Below, in pieces: positions 1 through 8,135 of a stretch of 36,162 nucleotides of DNA. How positions within the stretch are numbered: position 1 is the first letter of the stretch; each line of letters begins with the position of its first letter. The stretch comes from Melioribacter sp. (GTDB lineage: Bacteria > Bacteroidota > Ignavibacteria > Ignavibacteriales > Melioribacteraceae): the NCBI GenBank assembly GCA_003155655.1, contig PMDS01000137.1, forward strand, positions 1-36,162, in the 5' to 3' direction. The translations under genes were made by a program, and so were the position numbers. The notes under the pieces are model-generated. The model saw only the letters and a program-made list of their open reading frames with translations. It was not told where the DNA came from and did not search any database.

Positions 1-1583
1 AGAAAATGAAAAAGACTGCTGAAGATTATCTTGGTCAGGAGGTAAGTGAGGCGGTTATTACAGTGCCTGCTTATTTCAATGATGCCCAGCGCCAGGCAAC
101 AAAAGATGCAGGTGAGATAGCAGGTTTGCATGTTAAAAGAATTATTAACGAGCCAACAGCTGCTGCTTTAGCTTATGGATTGGATAAAAAACATAAAGAC
201 CAAATTGTAGCAGTATATGATCTTGGCGGCGGCACATTTGATGTTTCAATTTTACAATTAGGTGAAGGTGTATTTGAGGTTAAATCGACCAACGGTGATA
301 CACACCTTGGCGGTGATGATTTTGATCAAAGAGTTATTGATTTTCTAGCTGATGAATTTCTAAAACTTGAAGGAATTGATTTACGCAAAGACCCTATGGC
401 CCTTCAACGTTTGAAAGAAGCTGCTGAAAAAGCTAAAATTGAACTTTCATCCTCTGTACAGACAGACATCAATCTTCCATTTATAACTGCCACACAGGAT
501 GGTCCAAAACACTTGAACATCAACATGACCCGCGCAAAATTTGAACAGCTGGTTGATGATTTAATTCAGAGAACTGTTGGTCCATGTGAACGCGCAATTA
601 AAGACGCTAACGTTACAACTTCTCAAATTGACGAAGTGATTTTAGTGGGCGGATCTACCAGAGTGCCAAAAGTACAGGAATTGGTTAAGAGTTTATTTAA
701 CAGGGAACCGCATAAAGGAGTTAATCCTGATGAAGTTGTAGCAATTGGTGCGGCAATTCAGGGCGGCGTTCTTGCAGGAGACGTTAAAGACGTACTTTTG
801 CTTGATGTTACTCCTCTTTCACTTGGTATTGAAACATTGGGCGGTGTATTCACTAGGTTAATTGAGGCAAATACTACTATTCCTACGAAGAAGAGCGAAG
901 TGTTCTCAACTGCATCGGATAATCAGCCATCTGTTGAAATACATATTCTTCAGGGTGAAAGACCGATGGCGGCTGATAACAGAACTCTTGGAAAATTCCA
1001 TCTTGACGGACTTCCACCGGCACCCAGAGGTATTCCTCAAATTGAAGTAACCTTTGATATTGATGCAAATGGTATCTTGCATGTTGCGGCTAAAGATAAA
1101 GCAACGTCAAAAGAGCAGAGCATAAGAATTACAGCTTCAAGCGGTCTTTCAAAAGATGAAGTTGAAAAAATGAAAAATGCTGCAAAGGAACATGCGGCAG
1201 AAGATAAAAAGAAAAAAGAAGCTGTCGAAGTTAGGAACCAGGCTGATAACATGATATTCCAGACAAAGAAACAAATTGAAGAGATGAAAGATAAATTGAC
1301 ATCGGAACAGAAGAACCAGCTTGAAAGCGAAATCAAAAAAGTTGAGGATGCAATTGCTACAAATGATTCTGATAAAATTAAATCTGCAACTGAAGGTTTG
1401 ACGAAAGTATGGAATGAAATTGCACAGAAATTGTATCAGCAGCAGGGTCCGCCGCCTCCTGGTGCACAGCCGGGTAAGGAACAACATTCAGGCGGGCAGC
1501 AAGAGCAGCAATCTTCTGAAAAGAAAGATGATCGTGATGTGCAGGATGCATCTTATGAAGTTGTTGATGACGATAAAAAATAA
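1..1583 (+). CDS. dnaK: Molecular chaperone DnaK (Hsp70), 5' end missing
   Basis: ATP-dependent cytosolic Hsp70 chaperone. The frame is open from base 3 and the first visible Met, in [10 protein letters not shown], aligns with about residue 120 of full-length DnaK, so roughly 120 N-terminal residues lie outside the window and this Met is not the start. Visible nucleotide-binding-domain motifs are [25 protein letters not shown] and [11 protein letters not shown]. The linker and substrate-binding domain follow ([20 protein letters not shown]), then a charged helical lid and a Gln/Gly-rich tail ending EVVDDDKK, similar to the usual EEVKDKK terminus. An Hsp20 gene follows after 36 bp, making a small chaperone cluster. 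Any heat-shock operator would be upstream and cannot be seen. Identification is secure from near-identity to the family core. Confidence 0.98.
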   Translation, partial: KMKKTAEDYLGQEVSEAVITVPAYFNDAQRQATKDAGEIAGLHVKRIINEPTAAALAYGLDKKHKDQIVAVYDLGGGTFDVSILQLGEGVFEVKSTNGDTHLGGDDFDQRVIDFLADEFLKLEGIDLRKDPMALQRLKEAAEKAKIELSSSVQTDINLPFITATQDGPKHLNINMTRAKFEQLVDDLIQRTVGPCERAIKDANVTTSQIDEVILVGGSTRVPKVQELVKSLFNREPHKGVNPDEVVAIGAAIQGGVLAGDVKDVLLLDVTPLSLGIETLGGVFTRLIEANTTIPTKKSEVFSTASDNQPSVEIHILQGERPMAADNRTLGKFHLDGLPPAPRGIPQIEVTFDIDANGILHVAAKDKATSKEQSIRITASSGLSKDEVEKMKNAAKEHAAEDKKKKEAVEVRNQADNMIFQTKKQIEEMKDKLTSEQKNQLESEIKKVEDAIATNDSDKIKSATEGLTKVWNEIAQKLYQQQGPPPPGAQPGKEQHSGGQQEQQSSEKKDDRDVQDASYEVVDDDKK

Positions 1584-1619
1584 TTGATTACAAAAAAATA
1601 AAATAAAGTGGAGGTCGAA

Positions 1620-2012
1620 ATGACTGAGAATAAAGAAATGCTTGAAGTAAATACAAAAAAAACCTGGGATGAAGCTTTAGAAAGTGAATCATGGGTTGCA
1701 CCTTTAATAGATATCTATGAAACAACCGACGACTATTTCCTTACCGCACAAATGCCGGGTGTTTCTAAAGATGATGTTAAAATAAAGCTGGAAGATGGTC
1801 ATCTGGTAATAATGGGAAGGATTGATTTCTCAATAGCTTTAAATCGCAAATTTGTTTTAAAAGAAACTGAGACTGGAAATTTCTATCGAAGATTCAAAAT
1901 TTCAGATAGCATTGATGAACAAAAAATTGATGCAAAATTGGAAAATGGACTTTTGAATGTTAAACTTCCAAAACACGATAGAATTAAACCTAAAACAATT
2001 GAAATAAAGTAA
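1620..2012 (+). CDS. Small heat shock protein, Hsp20/alpha-crystallin family
   Basis: ATP-independent holdase that binds unfolding proteins, probably passing them to the DnaK system encoded just upstream. About 130 residues. The alpha-crystallin core is visible: YETTDDYFLTAQMPGVSKDD at its start, a strand around DGHLVIMG, and a C-terminal ENGLLNVKLPK matching the conserved A-x-x-x-n-G-v-L motif. The short tail ends KPKTIEIK, which resembles the I-x-I oligomerisation motif. I place the start at ATG 1620 rather than the in-frame GTG at 1608, because GGAGG at 1610-1614 is an ideally spaced ribosome binding site for ATG 1620 and would lie inside the gene otherwise. A strong terminator follows. 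Confidence 0.93.
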   Translation: MTENKEMLEVNTKKTWDEALESESWVAPLIDIYETTDDYFLTAQMPGVSKDDVKIKLEDGHLVIMGRIDFSIALNRKFVLKETETGNFYRRFKISDSIDEQKIDAKLENGLLNVKLPKHDRIKPKTIEIK

Positions 2013-2037
2013 ATTGTCTTTTTATCTTAAACGATAT

Positions 2038-2091
2038 AAAAGTCCCGCTCCGTCTCCGTTAACTAACGGATGACGTATGCGGGATTTTTAT
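2038..2091 (+). terminator. Rho-independent terminator after hsp20
   Basis: A long two-part hairpin. The outer arms 2038-2048 and 2079-2089 pair around TCCCGC/GCGGGA with flanking A and T runs. The inner arms 2051-2060 and 2065-2075 pair as CGTC/GACG plus TCCGTT/AACGGA with one bulged base. A T-rich tract follows. It sits 25 bp after the hsp20 stop and ends the chaperone unit. Confidence 0.85.
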
Positions 2092-2142
2092 TTTAAAACT
2101 CTTATTGAATTAAGTTTCACTTCTGTTTAATTTGACCCCGCC

Positions 2143-4122
2143 ATGAAAAGACTTACAGCATTAATTCTTCTTATAATTTGTGCCGGGTTACTATATATAT
2201 CCAGCATGGGTGATCCTATTGTTATTCCAGATATTAAAATGGATGCAAGTGCTTATAAAAACGGTATTCTTAAATCTGAATTTGACAAAATTAACCGATG
2301 TGCTAATTATTATATGGATGTTAAATTTGATCCGGATACTAAAAGCATTTATGTTAAAGAAAACATTACGTGGATAAACAAAACAAAATATCCTGCCTCC
2401 GAAATTCAATTCCATTTTTATGCAAATGCTTACAAGAGTAATAAAACATTATTTGCTGAAGCTTACTCTATTAATTCACAGACCAGTACACAAATAGATA
2501 TTAAGTCTTTTCTTGTGGGTGGAAAAAAATCAGATTTAATATTCTTCCAGCCTGAAATTACAAATCCATACGATAGCACGGTTGCAAAAGTATTACTTGA
2601 TAAAATTATTCTGCCCGGCGACAGCGCAAAAATATATTTTGAATATTCCTTAAAGATTCCAATTTCGGTTAAGCGCTTTGGAGCTGCTTCGGGAAGAAAT
2701 TTCTTTTTTGTCTCCCAATGGTTTCCTAAGGTTGGTGTATTCCAAAAAGGGGAATGGGTATGCAGCCAGTATCATCCGCACTTAAATTTTTATTCAGACT
2801 TTGGAGATTATTCGGTTAATATCAATGTGCCAAATAATTATTTGGTTGCGGCAACCGGAATAGTTGAAGAGAAAAAAAACATTCAAAATTCTACAACGTA
2901 CAGTTATATCCAGTCGGGGGTTCATGATTTTGTCTGGATGACATCTGACGAAATACTTCATAGGAATTCAATTTATACACGTAAAGATGGAACAAAAATT
3001 AATATTCTGGTTTATGTGCAACCGGAACGCGAAAAATATTTTGACCGGTATTTTGAATGTGTAAAAAACTGTCTTGAATATTTTGAAAATTATGTCGGAA
3101 TTTATCCTTATCAAAACGTAACCCTTGTTGATGTGCCACGCACATCAGCATCGGGAGGAATGGAATATCCAACTCTTTTCACGGTAAGCGCAGAACTTTT
3201 TTCTCCAAAAGATACTGGCTGGCCTGAATATCTTGTTTCCCATGAATTTTCTCATCAATATTTTCAAGGAATGTTAGCCAATAACGAAGTCTTTGAAGCA
3301 TGGCTGGATGAAGGCTTTGCTTCTTATATGGCTACTAAAATAATGTATACATATCAACCGGAGATTGACGAGTATTTTAAGTTTGCTTATTACATTCCTG
3401 TCTTTGGGTTAAACTTTCTTTCCTATAATGAAATACCAATGATCTACACACTTGTGGATCTTTCAGTGCCTCAGGGTTTAACAAGTGCAGAAACATATTA
3501 TAGAAATCTAAATGTCGGTTCAATTTCGGATACTTCATACAAACTTCCCAACAGGCTTTCTTATGTTGTTAATTCATATAGTAAGCCGGAACTAGTCCTC
3601 TTAACACTTGAACGTTATGTTGGTATAAATACAATGATGAAGATTCTTCATGATTATTATGATGAATTCAAGTACAAACATCCAACATCGGAAGATTTTA
3701 TTGCTGTAGTTCAAAAAAACTGTAAAGAAGATATGAAATGGTTCTTTAATGAATTTTACCGCGCTCCAAAAGCTTTTGATTACAAGATTACATCAATTAC
3801 TAAAACCGCAAACAGCGAATATGATATACTTGTAGAACGTTTAGGAGATGGTGTATTTAAAAATGATGTTGCACTTTATACCGATAAAGATACAATTTAT
3901 CAAAAGTGGAATGGCGTTGAAAGATGGAAGATTTTAAAATTCAAAACCAATAATGAAGTAATTGCTGCAGAAATTGATCCGCAACGTAAGAATCTTTTGG
4001 ATATTAATTTTGCTAATAATTCATTTACGGTTAAACCAAGAGCATGGGCTTCACTTTCATTGGCAATCCGGGTTTTCTTTTGGATTCAAAATGCATTAAT
4101 GATTATGGGAAGTATCGGATGA
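2143..4122 (+). CDS. Secreted M1-family (gluzincin) zinc metallopeptidase
   Basis: Predicted periplasmic or surface aminopeptidase-like enzyme. Residues 1-23 are a hydrophobic signal sequence or anchor. The zinc site is HEFSH at residues 367-371, followed after exactly 18 residues by the glutamate of WLDEGFASY (E390), the HExxH-x18-E layout of M1 enzymes. GGMEY at 338-342 corresponds to the GxMEN substrate-binding motif of the family, with Tyr in place of Asn. The N-terminal half fits the M1 beta-sandwich. The last about 25 residues are hydrophobic (SLAIRVFFWIQNALMIMGSIG) and could form a C-terminal membrane anchor. The stop overlaps the start of the next membrane-protein gene by ATGA, so the two are probably translationally coupled. 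Substrate is unknown. Confidence 0.88.
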   Translation: MKRLTALILLIICAGLLYISSMGDPIVIPDIKMDASAYKNGILKSEFDKINRCANYYMDVKFDPDTKSIYVKENITWINKTKYPASEIQFHFYANAYKSNKTLFAEAYSINSQTSTQIDIKSFLVGGKKSDLIFFQPEITNPYDSTVAKVLLDKIILPGDSAKIYFEYSLKIPISVKRFGAASGRNFFFVSQWFPKVGVFQKGEWVCSQYHPHLNFYSDFGDYSVNINVPNNYLVAATGIVEEKKNIQNSTTYSYIQSGVHDFVWMTSDEILHRNSIYTRKDGTKINILVYVQPEREKYFDRYFECVKNCLEYFENYVGIYPYQNVTLVDVPRTSASGGMEYPTLFTVSAELFSPKDTGWPEYLVSHEFSHQYFQGMLANNEVFEAWLDEGFASYMATKIMYTYQPEIDEYFKFAYYIPVFGLNFLSYNEIPMIYTLVDLSVPQGLTSAETYYRNLNVGSISDTSYKLPNRLSYVVNSYSKPELVLLTLERYVGINTMMKILHDYYDEFKYKHPTSEDFIAVVQKNCKEDMKWFFNEFYRAPKAFDYKITSITKTANSEYDILVERLGDGVFKNDVALYTDKDTIYQKWNGVERWKILKFKTNNEVIAAEIDPQRKNLLDINFANNSFTVKPRAWASLSLAIRVFFWIQNALMIMGSIG

Positions 4123-5012
4123 TTAGAAGCGTCAAGGAAATATTACTCCATGGTGTACGATCGGTTTTTCACAACACAAAATTTGTTGTTCTTCTGTGGG
4201 CAATGAATGCAGTTTCTGCACTTGTGCTTGCTGTTCCAATTTATAATATTCTCTTAGATAATCTTGGCAATTCTCTTATAAGTGACCGAATATCGCAAAA
4301 TTTTGATATGATGTGGTACATTCAATTCAGAAATTTATATTCTATCCAGCTTTCACAGCTTCCTCTTACAATTTATTTTGTTGGAGGCATATACGTGCTT
4401 GTTCAAACTTTTTTTCTTGGAGGGTTGATTGCTATCTTTAACGCGCCTGATAAAAACCACATGGTTGATTTTTTTTACGGCGGTGTAAAATACTTTATTA
4501 GATTTGCAAAAATTGTAATGCTTTCATTGATTCTCTATGCGGTTGCATTTAAAATTAATGATTATAGCGGGTATTTGTTGACCAATCTTTTTAAGAATTC
4601 GGAAAATGTTACCGCTGATTTTATTCTCAAATTCTTACGTTATATTCTTCTTGTATTTTATATCGGGATAGTAACAATGCTTTCTGATTATTCAAAAATA
4701 TCCCTTGCCGTAAGAGATAAAACCAAAATATGGATTGAATGTTTTAATGCTGTACTATTTATAAGAGATAATTTTTATAAAGTATTTGTAGTTTTTTTAA
4801 TTGTTGCAATTATTGGTGCACTTGGTGCAATTGTATATAATATTATTGGAAGATTTATTCCCCGCACACCTTTCTATTTTCTTATTCTATCCTTTATTCT
4901 TCAGCAAATGTTAATTATCTTTCGGCTGTTAGTAAGAATGTTATTCTGCTCAACAGAAGTTACCTTATTTAATGATTTAAGCGCACGTGTAGTCAGGTTA
5001 GAAGCGCAATAA
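4119..5012 (+). CDS. Multi-pass membrane protein of unknown function
   Basis: About 297 residues with five or six hydrophobic segments: WAMNAVSALVLAVPIYNILL, LTIYFVGGIYVLVQTFFLGG, a segment near IVMLSLILYAVAF, one near YILLVFYIGIVTML, VFVVFLIVAIIGALGAIVY and a long one near FYFLILSFILQQMLIIF. I do not recognise the family. I take ATG 4119, not an in-frame upstream Met at 4044, because 4119 overlaps the peptidase stop as ATGA and has GGGA at 4107-4110 as a plausible ribosome binding site; the extra 25 residues would be out-of-frame peptidase coding sequence. Coupling with the M1-type gene suggests they act together at the envelope, but this is inference. Confidence 0.8.
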   Translation: MIRSVKEILLHGVRSVFHNTKFVVLLWAMNAVSALVLAVPIYNILLDNLGNSLISDRISQNFDMMWYIQFRNLYSIQLSQLPLTIYFVGGIYVLVQTFFLGGLIAIFNAPDKNHMVDFFYGGVKYFIRFAKIVMLSLILYAVAFKINDYSGYLLTNLFKNSENVTADFILKFLRYILLVFYIGIVTMLSDYSKISLAVRDKTKIWIECFNAVLFIRDNFYKVFVVFLIVAIIGALGAIVYNIIGRFIPRTPFYFLILSFILQQMLIIFRLLVRMLFCSTEVTLFNDLSARVVRLEAQ

Positions 5013-5024
5013 ATATACATCCAG

Positions 5025-5570
5025 ATGGCAATAATACCAATTACTATTTATGGCGATAAGATATTAAAGCAAAAAGCGCAGCCTGTACCTGCTGTTTCCG
5101 ATGACATAATTGAAAAAATAAGAAATATGTTTGAAACAATGAGGAACGCAAATGGTCTTGGTCTTGCAGCTAACCAAGTAGGTTTTAGAGAATCAATTTT
5201 TGTATTGGACCTTGAAGGTGTTGAAGGCTATGAAAAGTTCAAACCTATTGCGATGATTAATCCAAAAATAGTTTTGCATTCTGATGAGAAAGTTGTTATG
5301 AATGAAGGTTGTTTGAGCCTGCCTACTCTGCATGCCGATGTTGAAAGATCAAAAATGATAAAAGTTAAATATCTTGATGCTGATGAGAAAGAAAACGAGA
5401 TTGAAGCTTCTGAACTTTTTGCCCGGGTTATTCTTCATGAGTATGATCACCTAATAGGGAAAATGATTCCGGACAGGGTTACTGAGAAAATTAAAAAAAA
5501 TATCCAAAAAGAATTGGAGAATATTGCCAACAGGGAAGTTGAAATTGATTATCCAATCACAGAAAAATAA
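5025..5570 (+). CDS. def: Peptide deformylase
   Basis: Removes the formyl group from the N-terminal Met of nascent proteins using a divalent metal, usually Fe2+. 181 residues, normal length. All three family motifs are present: GLGLAANQ at 44-51, EGCLSLP at 94-100 with the metal-binding Cys96, and HEYDH at 138-142 with the two metal-binding His and catalytic Glu. It lies 44 bp before fmt, the enzyme that adds the same formyl group, a common bacterial arrangement. The start is the first ATG, 12 bp after the preceding stop. Confidence 0.97.
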   Translation: MAIIPITIYGDKILKQKAQPVPAVSDDIIEKIRNMFETMRNANGLGLAANQVGFRESIFVLDLEGVEGYEKFKPIAMINPKIVLHSDEKVVMNEGCLSLPTLHADVERSKMIKVKYLDADEKENEIEASELFARVILHEYDHLIGKMIPDRVTEKIKKNIQKELENIANREVEIDYPITEK

Positions 5571-5614
5571 CACACACCAAAAAAACCTTTTTAATATTTC
5601 TGCGCTGAGTTAGC

Positions 5615-6592
5615 ATGAAAATTGTTTTTATGGGAACACCGGAATTTGCTATCCCTTCTCTTGAAAAACTTCTTGAAAGCGGATATACTATTTCTGCTGT
5701 TGTTACTGCTCCGGATAAAGAAAGAGGAAGGGGAAAGCAAGTTTCTCCCTCAGCAGTTAAGGAATTTGCATTGAAAAGTAATTTGGAAGTTCTTACACCC
5801 TCTAATTTGAAAGACGAAACTTTTATAAACCAGTTGAAAAAAATGCAGCCTGATTTATTTATAATAGTAGCCTTCAGAATATTGCCAAAGGAAGTTTACT
5901 CCATAGCTAAAAGCTGTGCGTTTAATTTACATGGCTCACTTCTTCCAAAATATAGAGGGGCAGCTCCTATCCAGTGGTCAATAATAAATGGCGAAAAGGA
6001 AACTGGAGTTACTACATTTTATTTAGAAGACAAAGTGGATACAGGCAATATTATCCTGCAAGAAAAAATTGAAATTCATGAGGATGATGATTTCGGTACC
6101 CTTCACGATAAAATGATGATACTCGGCGCTGACGTTGTTTTAAAAACCGTTAAATTGATTGAATCAGGAAATGTTCCAATAACTTTGCAGGATAACACGT
6201 TAGCTTCACCTGCGCCTAAAATAACAAAAGAAATTTGCCAGATCGATTGGAATAAACCGGCAATTGAAATACACAACTTAGTACGAGGTTTATCGCCTTA
6301 TCCGGCAGCGTACTTTAGTTATGATGGTAAAAGTTATAAAGTCTTTAAAACAAAAATAATTGAGAATTTAGAATTTAGAACCTTGCCTACCGACAGGCAG
6401 AATGAGAATAGTATAGATGAAAATTCTCCATTCTCCATTCTCCATTCTCCATTATCAGGTAGTATTCTTCAGACCACGAAAGAGATATTTGTTAATACCG
6501 GCAACGGCTTTCTTCAAATTTTAGAACTGCAGTTAGAAGGAAGGAAGAGAATGACCACAGAAGAATTTTTAAGAGGATATAAATTACCGTAA
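5615..6592 (+). CDS. fmt: Methionyl-tRNA formyltransferase with repeat-derived insertion
   Basis: Transfers a formyl group from 10-formyltetrahydrofolate to Met-tRNAfMet for translation initiation. The N-terminal catalytic domain begins MKIVFMGTPEFA and contains HGSLLPKYRGAAPIQWSI with the SLLP folate-site motif. The C-terminal domain resumes at GSILQTTKEIFV and ends GRKRMTTEEFLRGY. Compared from memory with E. coli Fmt, about 27 residues are inserted between the beta-strand KSYKVFKTKII and GSILQ. At the DNA level this segment consists of tandem heptamers and a palindrome (see the repeat entry), so it looks like repetitive DNA that entered in frame. The rest of the protein appears intact and the enzyme is probably functional. 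It follows def. Confidence 0.95.
   Translation: MKIVFMGTPEFAIPSLEKLLESGYTISAVVTAPDKERGRGKQVSPSAVKEFALKSNLEVLTPSNLKDETFINQLKKMQPDLFIIVAFRILPKEVYSIAKSCAFNLHGSLLPKYRGAAPIQWSIINGEKETGVTTFYLEDKVDTGNIILQEKIEIHEDDDFGTLHDKMMILGADVVLKTVKLIESGNVPITLQDNTLASPAPKITKEICQIDWNKPAIEIHNLVRGLSPYPAAYFSYDGKSYKVFKTKIIENLEFRTLPTDRQNENSIDENSPFSILHSPLSGSILQTTKEIFVNTGNGFLQILELQLEGRKRMTTEEFLRGYKLP
6361..6457 (+). repeat. Composite repeat element inside fmt
   Basis: Within the fmt frame there are two copies of GAATTTA (6364-6377) plus GAA, then the palindrome-bearing segment CTTGCCTACCGACAGGCAG (6382-6400; TGCCT/AGGCA arms 6384-6388 and 6395-6399), and four perfect tandem copies of ATTCTCC (6423-6450). The arms are loosely self-complementary through GAGAAT/ATTCTC. 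The encoded stretch is low-complexity, Asn/Ser/Pro-rich and absent from the E. coli homologue as I recall it. The first 12 bases of the palindromic part match 11 of 12 bases of an intergenic palindrome at 31531. Confidence 0.75.
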
Positions 6593-6624
6593 CTTTTTCT
6601 GAGAAATAATAAATTAGGGATTAC

Positions 6625-7602
6625 ATGAGAAATAACCGTTATGAAAATATTATTGATGCAATAGGCAGAACACCAATTGTAAAGCTCGGCAACATTTCAA
6701 AAGGTTTAAAAGCTACAATCTGGGCTAAGATGGAATATATGAATCCAGGCGGAAGCATAAAGGATAGAATAGCAAAATATATGGTTGAGAAAGCTGAACG
6801 TGAAGGAAAGATAAAGCCAGGTGATACAATAATAGAAAATTCTTCGGGCAATACTGCTTTAGGTCTGGCAATTATATGCCGGCAGAAAGGTTATAAATTA
6901 AAAATTGTAATTAGAAACACAACCAGTAAAGAAAAAATTAAAATGCTTGAAATTCTTGGCGTTGATGTAATTAAAGTTGATGCTTCATTGCCGCCTGAAC
7001 ACCCGGAATCATACAATTTGTATGCAGAAAATCTAGTGAAGAAAGACTCCTCAATATTTTACATTGATCAGCATAACAATTTAGATAACAACGAGACACA
7101 TTATATGACAACCGGACCTGAAATTTGGGAACAGATGGAAGGTAAAATTGATTATCTGGTTGGTGCAATTGGTACCGGGGGAACAATTACCGGTGCCGGA
7201 AAATTTTTAAAAGAGAAAAATCCTGACTTAAAAGTTATTGGTTTGGATCCTTATGGTTCCGTTTTTTACGATTGGTTCAAGAATAAAGTTCTTGTTAAAC
7301 CCTACCATTATCTTATTGAGGGAATGGGTGATGAATTCCTGATTCCGACAGCACAGCTGGATTTATTAGATGATATGATGAAAATTGAAGATAAAAAAGC
7401 TATTGGCTGGACTAAAAAATTGGCTTATGAAGAAGGGATTATTGCAGGCGGCTCCAGCGGAGCTAACATTTACGGGGCAGTTAACATTGCAAAGGAAATT
7501 GACCGCGAAGCTAACATTGTTACTATTATTTGTGATACCGGATACAAATATTTTTCAACTATATATAATGACGAATGGCTGGGAAAGAATAATCTTTTAT
7601 AG
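6625..7602 (+). CDS. PLP-dependent cysteine synthase / cystathionine beta-synthase-like enzyme
   Basis: Fold-type II PLP enzyme, 325 residues. The PLP lysine is K46 in NPGGSIKDR, the substrate loop is SSGNTALGLA at 73-82, and the phosphate-binding glycine loop is GTGGTITGAG. The second half (VIGLDPYGSVFYD, then EGMGDEFLIPT) resembles cystathionine beta-synthases more than O-acetylserine sulfhydrylases, and there is no C-terminal CBS regulatory pair. A Cys/Met-metabolism PLP enzyme lies 0.5 kb downstream, so a homocysteine-to-cysteine transsulfuration route is a reasonable inference. Cysteine synthase cannot be excluded from sequence alone. The start is ATG 6625 with weak upstream GGGA. Confidence 0.88.
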   Translation: MRNNRYENIIDAIGRTPIVKLGNISKGLKATIWAKMEYMNPGGSIKDRIAKYMVEKAEREGKIKPGDTIIENSSGNTALGLAIICRQKGYKLKIVIRNTTSKEKIKMLEILGVDVIKVDASLPPEHPESYNLYAENLVKKDSSIFYIDQHNNLDNNETHYMTTGPEIWEQMEGKIDYLVGAIGTGGTITGAGKFLKEKNPDLKVIGLDPYGSVFYDWFKNKVLVKPYHYLIEGMGDEFLIPTAQLDLLDDMMKIEDKKAIGWTKKLAYEEGIIAGGSSGANIYGAVNIAKEIDREANIVTIICDTGYKYFSTIYNDEWLGKNNLL

Positions 7603-7624
7603 AATTTTATTCCTGAGTTAATAA

Positions 7625-7693
7625 TACATATTTGAATATTTTGATCATATTGAGAAAGAATGGAATAAATTTAAGAAAAGCGGACCCAAATGA
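7625..7693 (+). pseudogene. Possible 3' remnant of a gene coupled to the DUF2442 gene
   Basis: A stop-free stretch of 22 codons directly after a TAA encodes a hydrophilic peptide ending in FDHIEKEWNKFKKSGPK. Its TGA stop overlaps the ATG of the next gene as ATGA, the layout of a translationally coupled pair. It has no start codon of its own, so it may be the surviving end of a deleted partner gene. The evidence is codon-level only and I could not assign a family. Confidence 0.3.
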
Positions 7694-7947
7694 AAAAATA
7701 TCATGAGATAAAAAATGTTAATATAAGTAAAGATAAATTGAAATTATTGATCGATGGAAAAGAGTACGAATTTCCGTTAGCCTCCGTTTCTAAAAAACTT
7801 GTCTCTGCAAATGAAATTCAAAAAAATAATTTTAAAGTTTCAAATTCTGGTTATGGAATCCACTGGCCAATGATTGATGAAGATATTTCTATAGATGGAT
7901 TACTTAAACATAAAATAGTTATGGGTAAAAGAAAGCTTATATCCTAG
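7690..7947 (+). CDS. DUF2442 family small protein
   Basis: 85 residues, matching DUF2442 by the pattern LLIDGKEYEFPL followed by GYGIHWPMIDEDISIDGLL, where the W-x2-I/L-D-x-D-I-S-I/V-x2-LL ending is typical. Members of this family are often encoded beside DUF4160 or other short genes in pairs that resemble toxin-antitoxin modules; the function is not established. No intact partner is present here, only the 22-codon remnant upstream. The start ATG 7690 lies inside the overlapping TGA of that remnant. It sits between two sulfur-amino-acid genes, but nothing in the sequence links it to them. Confidence 0.7.
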   Translation: MKKYHEIKNVNISKDKLKLLIDGKEYEFPLASVSKKLVSANEIQKNNFKVSNSGYGIHWPMIDEDISIDGLLKHKIVMGKRKLIS

Positions 7948-8091
7948 TTCCTCTTTTCACTGAAATCGCAAATCATCTTTTATATCCGCAATTTTTCTCC
8001 ACTTGAGCAATTATCTTTTATAAAAATTCTTTTTCAACTTAAAAATGTCATTTTGACCTCAAATAGCGTCAATTCTAAAGATAGACTCACA

Positions 8092-8129
8092 CTCTAAATT
8101 TCAGTAATTTTAATTACTAAAATTTGAGG
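8092..8129 (+). promoter_or_regulatory. Dyad covering the ribosome binding site of the Cys/Met PLP gene
   Basis: Inverted repeat 8096-8125: AAATTT-C-AGTAATT, a 2-nt centre, then AATTACT-A-AAATTT, with a single mismatch. CTC at 8092-8094 can further pair with GAG at 8126-8128, part of the Shine-Dalgarno GAGG (8126-8129) before ATG 8136. In RNA this could mask the ribosome binding site; in DNA it could be an operator. No SAM-riboswitch-like structure is visible. Confidence 0.45.
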
Positions 8130-8135
8130 TTTATT

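Noticed and set aside
1149-1487. Minus-strand ORFs inside dnaK, such as the 112-codon one
   Set aside because: Shadows of the dnaK reading frame with low-complexity Phe/Leu/Ser-rich translations.
2105-2134. Promoter with TTG and TAATTTG just before the M1-type peptidase gene
   Set aside because: The -7 element is one base short of TAnnTTTG and would give an almost leaderless transcript. Suggestive but not strong enough.
7948-8135. SAM riboswitch or other known sulfur riboswitch before the Cys/Met PLP gene
   Set aside because: No multi-helix junction or conserved core is visible, only the single AT-rich dyad.
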